Shown: positions 1 to 6,876 of the stretch, piece after piece
Position numbering within the stretch: the first letter of the stretch is position 1
How the letters are laid out: every line of letters begins with the position of its first letter
DNA from: CAZEKB01 sp964512225
GTDB lineage: Bacteria > Myxococcota_A > UBA796 > UBA9615
Assembly (NCBI GenBank): GCA_964512225.1
Contig: CAZEKB010000033.1
Coordinates: 1 to 64,000, forward strand
Reading direction: 5' to 3'
Length of the DNA: 64,000 nucleotides
The notes under the pieces: model-generated
Databases searched by the model: none
Seen by the model: the letters and a program-made list of their open reading frames with translations, nothing else
Told to the model about the DNA's origin: nothing
Program-made: the position numbers and the translations under genes

Positions 1-140
1 CGGGTGGAAACGGTCCGTTTCGGCGAGCGGTGATCGTCTCGACGCTCACGACGGGCCGAAACGGTCCGTTTCGGCGAGCGGTGATCGTCTCGACGCTCAC
101 GACGGGTGGAAACGGTCCGTTTCGGCGAGCGGTGATCGTC
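1..140. repeat. 51-bp tandem repeat carrying a palindrome, upstream of the selenoperoxiredoxin gene
   Basis: Three head-to-tail copies of a 51-bp unit begin at 1, 52 and 103; the third is cut off near 140. Each holds the near-perfect palindrome GAAACGGTCCGTTTC (7-21, 58-72, 109-123). With transcription starting near 158 the palindromes are centred at about -144, -93 and -42, and 51 bp is close to five helical turns. The position of the last copy is typical of a class II activator site. Binding by a regulator is inferred. The window starts inside the array, so more copies may lie upstream. Confidence 0.8.
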
Positions 141-145
141 CCGGC

Positions 146-151
146 TACGCT
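146..151 (+). promoter_or_regulatory. -10 element TACGCT of the selenoperoxiredoxin gene
   Basis: TACGCT lies exactly six bases before the ATG at 158. The same TANNNT-N6-start arrangement occurs before many genes in this window and implies a leaderless transcript. No convincing -35 box is visible; the third palindrome of the upstream array covers that area. Confidence 0.55.
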
Positions 152-157
152 CCGCCC

Positions 158-670
158 ATGAACGCGCCCGCCGAGACGACCATCCTCGCCCTGGACGGCT
201 CCGAGATGCCCCTCTCATCGCTCTACGCGGACGGCCCGGCCGCCGTGGTCTGGCTCCGCCACTACGGGTGACTGTTCTGCCGCGAGCGGGCCGCTCGCTT
301 TCAGGCGGAAGCCGACGCCCTCGCCGCCGCGGGGGTGAGCTTGACGTTCATCGGCAACGGCAACGTGACGATGGCGAACGACTTCGTCGAGAAGTTCTCC
401 ATCACCGCTCCGCTGTACACCGATCCGGGCCGTGAGTCGTACGCCGCGCTGGGGATGAGGCGGAAGTTCGGTCTCATGAAGTCCCTCGGCCGCGGCGCCC
501 GCGCGTCGAAGGCGGGCTTCCGCCAGGGCAAGACCGCGGGCGACGTGTGGCAGCAGGGCGGCGTGGTCCTCTTCGCCCGGGGCGGCGACGTGCTGTGGAA
601 CCACATCGACGACGGGGCCGGACACGCCTCCGACATCGACGCCTTCCGCGCCGCCGTCGCCGCCCTCTAG
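158..670 (+). CDS. Selenocysteine-containing peroxiredoxin-like (AhpC/TSA-type, UxxC) protein
   Basis: The reading frame from ATG 158 to TAG 668 encodes 170 residues if the in-frame TGA at 269-271 is read as selenocysteine 38. The surrounding residues, WLRHYG-U-LFCRE, match the thioredoxin-fold active site of the peroxiredoxin-like 2 / SelL type family (AhpC-TSA_2), where the usual form is a Gly-Cys-x-x-Cys stretch; here it is UxxC. Sequence on both sides of the TGA belongs to the same family, and the total length is normal for it. A hairpin fit to be a SECIS follows the TGA (272-298). The predicted role is thiol/selenol-dependent reduction of peroxides in the cytoplasm; no signal peptide is seen. 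The alternative, a nonsense mutation, is less likely because two other genes in the window show the same pattern. Confidence 0.85.
272..298 (+). promoter_or_regulatory. SECIS-like hairpin of the selenoperoxiredoxin gene
   Basis: Directly after TGA 269-271, a ten-base spacer is followed by the stem GCGAGCG (282-288) pairing perfectly with CGCTCGC (292-298) around the loop GGC. The apical loop begins 18 bases after the UGA, the spacing known for bacterial SelB-binding SECIS elements. The 7-bp stem and G-rich loop resemble the hairpins of the other two Sec genes here. Confidence 0.7.
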
Positions 671-850
671 CAAGGAGCCGAGGAAGGCCTCCCCTCGAAC
701 CTGGAGGGCTCGCCTCGTCGCGGCTCCGCTCGCCGCGCTCGCTCCCCGAGGCCGCGCTCGCTCCCCGACGCCGCGCTCGCTCCCCGACGCCGCGCTCGCT
801 CCCCGACGCCCCGCGGGGCGACCTCCAGGCGGGTCGGCTCCTCCGTGGGT
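671..850. repeat. 19-bp tandem repeat block inside an imperfect inverted repeat
   Basis: Four copies of an 18-bp sequence beginning gccgcgctcg recur with a 19-bp period at 732, 751, 770 and 789. The flanks are partly inverted copies of each other: ggagccg...cctggagg at about 674-708 and the reverse complement at about 820-845. No coding sequence is supported here; apparent reading frames on both strands are low-complexity Arg/Ala/Pro. The block follows the selenoperoxiredoxin stop and could fold into a long stem. Function is unknown. Confidence 0.6.
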
Positions 851-871
851 CCCGAGACCGATCCCGGCAGG

Positions 872-920
872 CGGCAAGAACTCGGTCGTTTCACCGAACC
901 GTGCCGGTTCTTGCCGGTTG
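872..920. repeat. Dispersed palindromic repeat, copy A
   Basis: Perfect 10-bp arms CGGCAAGAAC (872-881) and GTTCTTGCCG (907-916) enclose a second inverted repeat (TCGGT 882-886, ACCGA 893-897). A near-identical element lies at 2323-2370. Its core CGGTCGTTTCACCGA also resembles the palindromic unit at the left edge of the window, so the three sites may be one REP-like family. Bases 921-1062 hold no supported gene. Confidence 0.65.
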
Positions 921-1062
921 GGCGAAATAGGGCCGCTGCGATCAAGCCGCTCCCTTCGATCGCCTCCGCATGCTCGCGGAGTCGATTCGCGGCGGTCGCG
1001 AGGGTTGCTTCCCCGACTTCAACACGGGCCCGCATCGCCGGCTGCCATGCGACCATCGGTCC

Positions 1063-1461
1063 GTGGCATCCCTGACGCCCGAGCACCTCTCCGACTTCTG
1101 GCCGGACCGCGATTGGGACAATCGGAAGCTCTGGAGCCTGGAGCTGCCCACAAGCTGCTTGCCCCTTGATGACCTGACCTGGGTCCTCGACCTACCGGTG
1201 TGGTCGAGTCGGCCCCCCTCGCCGCTCTTCGACCTCGTTCCTCGTACGGTTCTGGAGTCACCCCAGATGCATGCGGAGCACGCTCTGCGAATCCAGCGGG
1301 CGAATCTCGAACATCCACTTCTCGTGCATCGATTTCGGGGCCGATGGGTGGTGCTCGATGGGATCCATCGGCTTGCGAAGCTGGTGCAAGCTGGTGCCGG
1401 CGTGGTCACGGTGCAGCGCGTCGGGGCCGGACACCTCGCGGTTGCCGTCCGGGACCACTGA
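1063..1461 (+). CDS. ParB-like (ParB/sulfiredoxin fold) small protein
   Basis: From GTG 1063 this gives 132 residues. The C-terminal half contains HPLLVHRFRGRWVVLDGIHRLAK, split here by a description only: a short beta strand, then the Leu-Asp-Gly-x-His-Arg motif near residues 100-110, which is the ParB N-terminal domain signature usually written as DGxHR. Small stand-alone proteins of this kind are common in accessory regions of Myxococcota; their job is not established. The GTG start was chosen because the protein then begins with ASLTPEHLSDFWP and because a weak GACCAT box lies six bases upstream. It sits 35 bp before the antitoxin gene on the same strand. Confidence 0.6.
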   Translation: MASLTPEHLSDFWPDRDWDNRKLWSLELPTSCLPLDDLTWVLDLPVWSSRPPSPLFDLVPRTVLESPQMHAEHALRIQRANLEHPLLVHRFRGRWVVLDGIHRLAKLVQAGAGVVTVQRVGAGHLAVAVRDH

Positions 1462-1484
1462 TGGAAAGGAGGACCTTCGGGGCC

Positions 1485-1490
1485 TACAAT
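1485..1490 (+). promoter_or_regulatory. -10 element TACAAT of the antitoxin gene
   Basis: TACAAT is six bases before ATG 1497, again the leaderless arrangement. The toxin frame overlaps the antitoxin stop, so the pair would be transcribed from here. Confidence 0.55.
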
Positions 1491-1496
1491 GGCTCC

Positions 1497-1706
1497 ATGA
1501 CGGCCGGCTTCGATGCCATGAGCACCGCCGAGAGAATCCTGCACGTTCAGGATCTGTGGGACCGCATCGCCGAGAGCCCGGAGGACGTGCCCGTCTCCGA
1601 GGGCCTCAAACGCGAACTCGACCGCCGGTTGGCGGCGCACGAAGCCGATCCCGGCTCGGCGCTCCCCTGGGAACAGGTCAAGGCCGAGCTGAGCAAGACT
1701 CGGTGA
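1497..1706 (+). CDS. Antitoxin, addiction module component family
   Basis: This 69-residue protein has the helix 'STAERILHVQDLWDRIAE' and the tail 'RRLAAHEADPGSALPWEQVK', both hallmarks of the putative addiction module component family (TIGR02574, RelB-like antitoxins encoded upstream of ParE/RelE toxins). It would bind the toxin and probably its own promoter. The start at 1497 is supported by the -10 box; a second ATG at 1518 is possible. Its TGA stop (1704-1706) overlaps the GTG start of the toxin frame at 1703, the usual coupling of such pairs. Confidence 0.8.
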   Translation: MTAGFDAMSTAERILHVQDLWDRIAESPEDVPVSEGLKRELDRRLAAHEADPGSALPWEQVKAELSKTR

Positions 1707-2004
1707 GTCGCCGAATCGTCCTCCGCCCCGAGGCGGGGGAGGAGCTCGCCGAAGCGCGAGGTTGGTGCGAGGAGCAGCGCCCGGGGCTGGGAGACGAGAT
1801 GGTCGCCTGCGTCGAGGCTGCGCTCCAAGCCGCTTCCCGCACGCCCGCCGCCCTCCAGACGGTCCATGGTCCGGTCCGTCGCGTCCTCGTGCGCCGGTTT
1901 ACGGAGTCTTCTTCTTCGAGACCGCTTCGACCATCGTGGTTCTGGCCATCTCTCACGCGCATAGGGAACCCGCGTACTGGGAGCGTCGCCTTCGCGAGGA
2001 GTAG
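1703..2004 (+). pseudogene. ParE/RelE-type toxin, frameshifted
   Basis: Starting at GTG 1703 the frame reads as a normal ParE toxin (RRIVLRPEAGEELAEARGWCEE, then VHGPVRRVLVRRF) up to about 1900, then loses the family. The expected C-terminal part, YGVFFFETASTIVVLAISHA followed by REPAYWERRL, continues in another frame to the TAG at 2002-2004. About one base is missing around 1898-1905, between the Arg-Arg pair and the Tyr-Gly. This is either an inactivated toxin, a sequencing error, or (less likely) a programmed shift. The intact antitoxin next to it would be expected to tolerate toxin loss. Confidence 0.7.
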
Positions 2005-2322
2005 CTCCGCGAGATGGGCGCGAGGGGGAGCAAAGAGTGTCCTCCGGCACTTGGTTCAAGATCCGGCGGGAGCGCTGATGCGGCCTTCGGATGGGCCCAT
2101 GACCGAGGCGCCGGAGCCACAGCGGCGGCTGTGTCTCCACGGCTCCATCCATGTCGGGCCCTACTTCGCCCAACAGGCGGCTTTCGCAAGCTCGGACTGG
2201 GGCGGGGACCGATGGGCGTCGCCGCAATGAGATTCTCCTGCGGCTCCCTCGTGGCGCATCAAGGCGCCCCACTCCGAGACACCCGCGGCAAGCGCGGGCG
2301 TCGCAAGCCGATTGGAGTTCTG

Positions 2323-2370
2323 CGGCAAGAACTCGGCCGTTTCGCCGAACCGGGCCGGTTTCTTCCGGGT
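2323..2370. repeat. Dispersed palindromic repeat, copy B
   Basis: CGGCAAGAACTCGGCCGTTT begins a copy of the element at 872-920, with the same inner inverted repeat (CGGCCGTTTCGCCG) but a less perfect right arm. It sits at the 3' end of the SCO gene. The rest of 2005-2398 contains no gene I can support, only short frames without family features. Confidence 0.6.
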
Positions 2371-2398
2371 CGCCCCTCCAGCAAGCGGGCCGCGACGA

Positions 2399-3079
2399 CT
2401 AGCCCGGGTCGTCCACCACCGACCGCACCGTCGCCATCAGCTCGTCCGGGTCCCCCAGGGCGAACGCCTTCTTCCACACCCCGGTCCGGTCGTTGCCCAC
2501 GAGCAGGACCGTCGGGTGGTCCTCCTTGTTCGGCGTGTACTGCCCGAGCTTCTCGAGCACCCCCGTCACCGCCTCGGCCTCGCCCGTGACGAACGTCCAC
2601 CCGTCGCCGGCGCCGTACTTGCGGCCGAACTCCGCCAAGCGCTCCGGCGTGTCGACCGTCGGGTCGAGCGTGATCGATACGAACGAGACCTCCTCGCCCA
2701 TGCGGTCTCCGAAGCCCTTCGCGATCTTCGCCAGCTGCGCCGTGGCGGGCGGGCAGGTCGTCGCGCAGGTCGTGAAGAACGGGTGGATCACCACCGCGCG
2801 GCCCTGGATGAGGTCCGTGTAGAACCGCACGACCTCGCCCCGCTGGTTCCGCAGCTCGGCGTCCGTGAAGTACTCGCGCCCCGCCGCGCGCCGCTGCTCG
2901 TCGTCGTCGGCCGCGTCCGGGGCCGCGTCCGAGGCCGCGTCCGGGGCCGCGTCCCCGCGGGGCGTGTCCTCGGCGGCCACGTCCGGTCGCGCGTCCCCCA
3001 CGTCCTCCTTCACCGGCGTCGACGTCCCGCAGCCGATGTGGAGGGCGACGAGCGGGGCGAGGACGATGGCGCGGAGCAT
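2399..3079 (-). CDS. SCO1/SenC family lipoprotein (copper delivery to cytochrome oxidase)
   Basis: The 226-residue protein has a lipoprotein signal ending at Cys17, an Asp/Ala-rich spacer (about 25-60) and a thioredoxin fold with the SCO copper site CATTC (Cys105, Cys109) and the distal His in KEDHPTV near residue 190. SCO proteins insert copper into the CuA centre of cytochrome c oxidase or act as thiol reductases outside the inner membrane. ATG 3079 is supported by TATCGT six bases upstream. It is followed upstream on the same strand by the bicupin gene, 26 bp away. No oxidase genes are in the window. Confidence 0.88.
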   Translation of the reverse strand: MLRAIVLAPLVALHIGCGTSTPVKEDVGDARPDVAAEDTPRGDAAPDAASDAAPDAADDDEQRRAAGREYFTDAELRNQRGEVVRFYTDLIQGRAVVIHPFFTTCATTCPPATAQLAKIAKGFGDRMGEEVSFVSITLDPTVDTPERLAEFGRKYGAGDGWTFVTGEAEAVTGVLEKLGQYTPNKEDHPTVLLVGNDRTGVWKKAFALGDPDELMATVRSVVDDPG

Positions 3080-3085
3080 CCGCCG

Positions 3086-3091
3086 ACGATA
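3086..3091 (-). promoter_or_regulatory. -10 element TATCGT of the SCO gene
   Basis: On the minus strand TATCGT is followed by six bases and then ATG 3079, the leaderless spacing seen elsewhere in this window. Confidence 0.5.
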
Positions 3092-3105
3092 CCCGCCCGC
3101 GCCGC

Positions 3106-4137
3106 TCAGTCCGCCTCGCCGTCGAAGTACGACCGCGGCGCGAAGGCCGCCGTCCTGCCCAGCGCGCGCACGTGCACGCGGCCCGTATCGGGGAAGATGC
3201 AGACGTCGTCGGGCACGTCCGTCCCCATCACCAGCAGCACGGCGTCCGGCGCGTCCGGGGGGTTCACGACGTGGTGCGCCACCCCGTCCGCCGGCCGCCA
3301 ACGCACCACGTCGCCCGGCTGCAGCCGCGCCTCCTCCAGCGTCGCGTCCTCGAACCGCGGGACCCGCTTCTCCACCGTCCCCCGGAGCTGCTGCAGCAGC
3401 GGTGCGCCCTCGAGCACGTACAGCAGCTCCTCGTCGCCGGTGTGCGCGTGCAGCGGCCCCGTCCGCCCCCCCGGAGGCAGTCGGTCGCGGTTCACGAACA
3501 CCGCGTAGGCCCCCGCTTCCCGCGCGAGCGGCATGCCGAACCCGTTCCCGCCCAGGTCCCGCTCGACCATGCGCGACGGCGACGCGACGTGCTTCGGTCG
3601 GTCGTCGTCGTCCAACACCACCACCCTGCGCCCGGACGCCCGCTCCGCCGCCTCGGCCAGCACCACGTCCGCCGCCGTCGCCCCGAAGATCCCCACCTTC
3701 TGGAGCGGCCGCAGCATCGTCTTGCCGCTGTCCGGGTACTGGCAGATCTCCCCCCAGCGGTCCTCGGACACCGCCAGGAACCGCGCCGGCACCTCCCCCC
3801 GGTTGTAGAACCCGTGCGCGATCCCCGTGTTCGACGGGTACGCGACCAGCTCGCCCGGGTGCAGCGCGAACTCGATGTAGTCCCGCGCCCCCGGATGCAG
3901 CTCCCGCACCACCAGCTCGCCGTCGAGCACCACGAAGTGCTCCTCCTCGAACCGGTGCGAGTGCAGCGGGCACGACCGGGCCCCCGCGGGGACCTCCACG
4001 ATCCCCGCCCCGAGCAGCGCCTTCTCCCCCGGGATCAGGGCGCGCCGCCGGGCCGCGAACGGCGGCGGCAGGGGCCAGGCGTGGGGCTCGTCCAGGTCCG
4101 CCGTGCGGAGGACGTTGACCGGCAGCGGGCGCGTCAT
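3106..4137 (-). CDS. Bicupin domain protein
   Basis: This 343-residue protein carries two cupin barrels. The first (about residues 40-130) has HSHRFEEEHFVVLDGE and a downstream Gly-x-x-His; the second (about 215-310) has HAHTGDEELLYVLEG and VAHHVVNPP. Both keep the His-x-His...Glu metal-ligand pattern, so each barrel could hold a metal. The protein may be a sugar-phosphate isomerase-like, dioxygenase-like or ligand-binding bicupin; substrate cannot be read from sequence. No signal peptide is seen. Its ATG overlaps the stop of the upstream lipoprotein gene (ATGA at 4134-4137), so the two are translated together. Confidence 0.75.
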   Translation of the reverse strand: MTRPLPVNVLRTADLDEPHAWPLPPPFAARRRALIPGEKALLGAGIVEVPAGARSCPLHSHRFEEEHFVVLDGELVVRELHPGARDYIEFALHPGELVAYPSNTGIAHGFYNRGEVPARFLAVSEDRWGEICQYPDSGKTMLRPLQKVGIFGATAADVVLAEAAERASGRRVVVLDDDDRPKHVASPSRMVERDLGGNGFGMPLAREAGAYAVFVNRDRLPPGGRTGPLHAHTGDEELLYVLEGAPLLQQLRGTVEKRVPRFEDATLEEARLQPGDVVRWRPADGVAHHVVNPPDAPDAVLLVMGTDVPDDVCIFPDTGRVHVRALGRTAAFAPRSYFDGEAD

Positions 4138-4709
4138 CGGCCGATCACGATCCGAGGCTCGCAGTCGAACGCTTCGAGGTACTGGAAGGCGCAGGCCTCG
4201 AAGTCCCACTGCAGCGCGCGCATGGCCGCGTCGAGGACCTCGAGCTCGGGCGGCGGGGAGCCCCACTCGTACTCCGTGCGGAAGCTCACCTCGCCGAGGT
4301 CGAACTGGAAGTACCCACCCCCGCCGTCGGCGCAGTCGGGGCAGCCGTAGACGGGCGCCAGGTCGCCGATGGGCGTCTCCTCCATCGCCGCCTCGAGCGC
4401 GTCGTCCCCCGCCCGGTTGAGCCCCGGGGCCTCGGACCGCCAGTAGACGATCCCGTCCCAGCCGGAGAGCGTGTACGTGACGGGCCCGTCGGCCGTCAGC
4501 ACCATGTCCCCCAGGCACTCGCCGCCGCACTCGCCGAACCACCACCCCCAGGACATGCCCGGGGACGGCACGACGTCGTCGTCGTCGTCGGTGGCGTCGT
4601 CGTCGTCGGTGGCGTCGTCGTCGTCGGGGGGCAGACCTTCGCCGCGGTCCGGGGGACACCCGACGAGCAGGGCGAGGGCGAGGGCGGACGGGACGAGGAG
4701 GCGCGTCAT
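4134..4709 (-). CDS. Lipoprotein with Asp-rich spacer, unknown function
   Basis: A type II signal peptide (LALALLVGC, Cys18) is followed by a spacer of repeated DDDDAT units (about 29-46). The remainder (about 50-191) has several Cys residues (ECGGEC, CPDCADG) and no family I recognise. It is probably anchored to the outer membrane. It overlaps the bicupin gene by four bases and begins ten bases after the phosphofructokinase stop, so the three may form one minus-strand transcript. Confidence 0.7.
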   Translation of the reverse strand: MTRLLVPSALALALLVGCPPDRGEGLPPDDDDATDDDDATDDDDDVVPSPGMSWGWWFGECGGECLGDMVLTADGPVTYTLSGWDGIVYWRSEAPGLNRAGDDALEAAMEETPIGDLAPVYGCPDCADGGGGYFQFDLGEVSFRTEYEWGSPPPELEVLDAAMRALQWDFEACAFQYLEAFDCEPRIVIGR

Positions 4710-4719
4710 GACGCCCGGA

Positions 4720-6039
<1,320 letters not shown>

Positions 6040-6067
6040 GCCGTCGTCATACCATTCGTCGGCCGAC

Positions 6068-6091
6068 TAGTAACTCTGTTTAGAGTTACTA
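6068..6091. promoter_or_regulatory. Perfect inverted repeat, probable operator
   Basis: TAGTAACTCT (6068-6077) and AGAGTTACTA (6082-6091) are perfect 10-bp arms around four bases. The site is AT-rich in a GC-rich region and lies between the divergent phosphofructokinase (start 6039) and DUF1648 (start 6153) genes. Symmetry and place suggest a dimeric repressor site of the PadR, MarR or ArsR kind. It lacks a T-run on either side, so a terminator is unlikely. Confidence 0.6.
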
Positions 6092-6152
6092 AGCTGATTA
6101 TCTGCAATCCCCGAGCGGGACGGCCGTACCTCCCCCACACTCGGAGACCACG

Positions 6153-6665
6153 ATGACGATCACGCGCCGCACCTCCTGGACCCTCTGGCTGCTCCTCACG
6201 GCCTTCGCCGTGTTTCACGCGTGGTCCGGGCTGCAGGGCCTGCCCCCCTACCTGGCGACGCACTTCGACGGCGCGGGCACCCCCAACGGGTGGATGAGCC
6301 CCACCTTCTTCTCGTGGTTCATGGCGGGGATGTGGACGATCATGACGCTGGCCTTCTGGGGGCCGCGCTTCCTGCTCCCGCGCATCTCGACGCAGTGGTT
6401 CAACCTCCCGCACAAGGAGTACTGGCTCGCCCCCGAACGTCGCGAGGCCGCGCTCGACCGCATCTCGGTCCGGCTCGAGGCCTTCGGGCTGGCCACCCTC
6501 GCGGGGATGGTGCTCGTCACCGAGGTGCTGTTCCAGGTGAACCGCACCGGCGACCCCATGCTCCCGGGCGCCTTCGGGACGGGGTTCGTCGTGTACATCG
6601 CCGGCTCCCTGATCTGGGGAGTCGCCTTCATGCGAGCGTTTCGGCTCCCCCCCGGCGCCCGCTGA
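6153..6665 (+). CDS. DUF1648-type integral membrane protein
   Basis: The 170-residue protein has about four membrane segments and the DUF1648 signature LPPYLATHFDGAGTPNGWMS (about residues 30-50), found in SdpI-like and other small membrane proteins. In Bacillus the SdpI relatives give immunity and signal to an ArsR-type repressor; whether this applies here is unknown. A Shine-Dalgarno-like GGAGA precedes the ATG. The 24-bp inverted repeat 60 bases upstream is the likely control site. Bases 6666-6876 after it hold no gene I can support. Confidence 0.7.
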   Translation: MTITRRTSWTLWLLLTAFAVFHAWSGLQGLPPYLATHFDGAGTPNGWMSPTFFSWFMAGMWTIMTLAFWGPRFLLPRISTQWFNLPHKEYWLAPERREAALDRISVRLEAFGLATLAGMVLVTEVLFQVNRTGDPMLPGAFGTGFVVYIAGSLIWGVAFMRAFRLPPGAR

Positions 6666-6876
6666 ACCCGCGTCGGGTCGGGGCCGGCTCACCCGCGTCG
6701 TGACCCCTCGGCCCGACCATCGCTCCACAACATCCGTGCAGCAGTCACGGTGGGTTGCCTGAGAGCCTGCGAAGAGGTGGTGGAGGGGGTAGGCGCGCGC
6801 TCAGTCCCGTGCCACATAGACCTCGCTTGCCGCGAACGGCCCGCTGCCGAACGCCCGAGCGTGGAGTTTCAAGATC

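Noticed and set aside
335..670. Start of the peroxiredoxin-like gene at ATG 335
   Set aside because: This would remove the active-site UxxC and the N-terminal strand; the frame continues upstream through TGA to ATG 158 with a -10 box.
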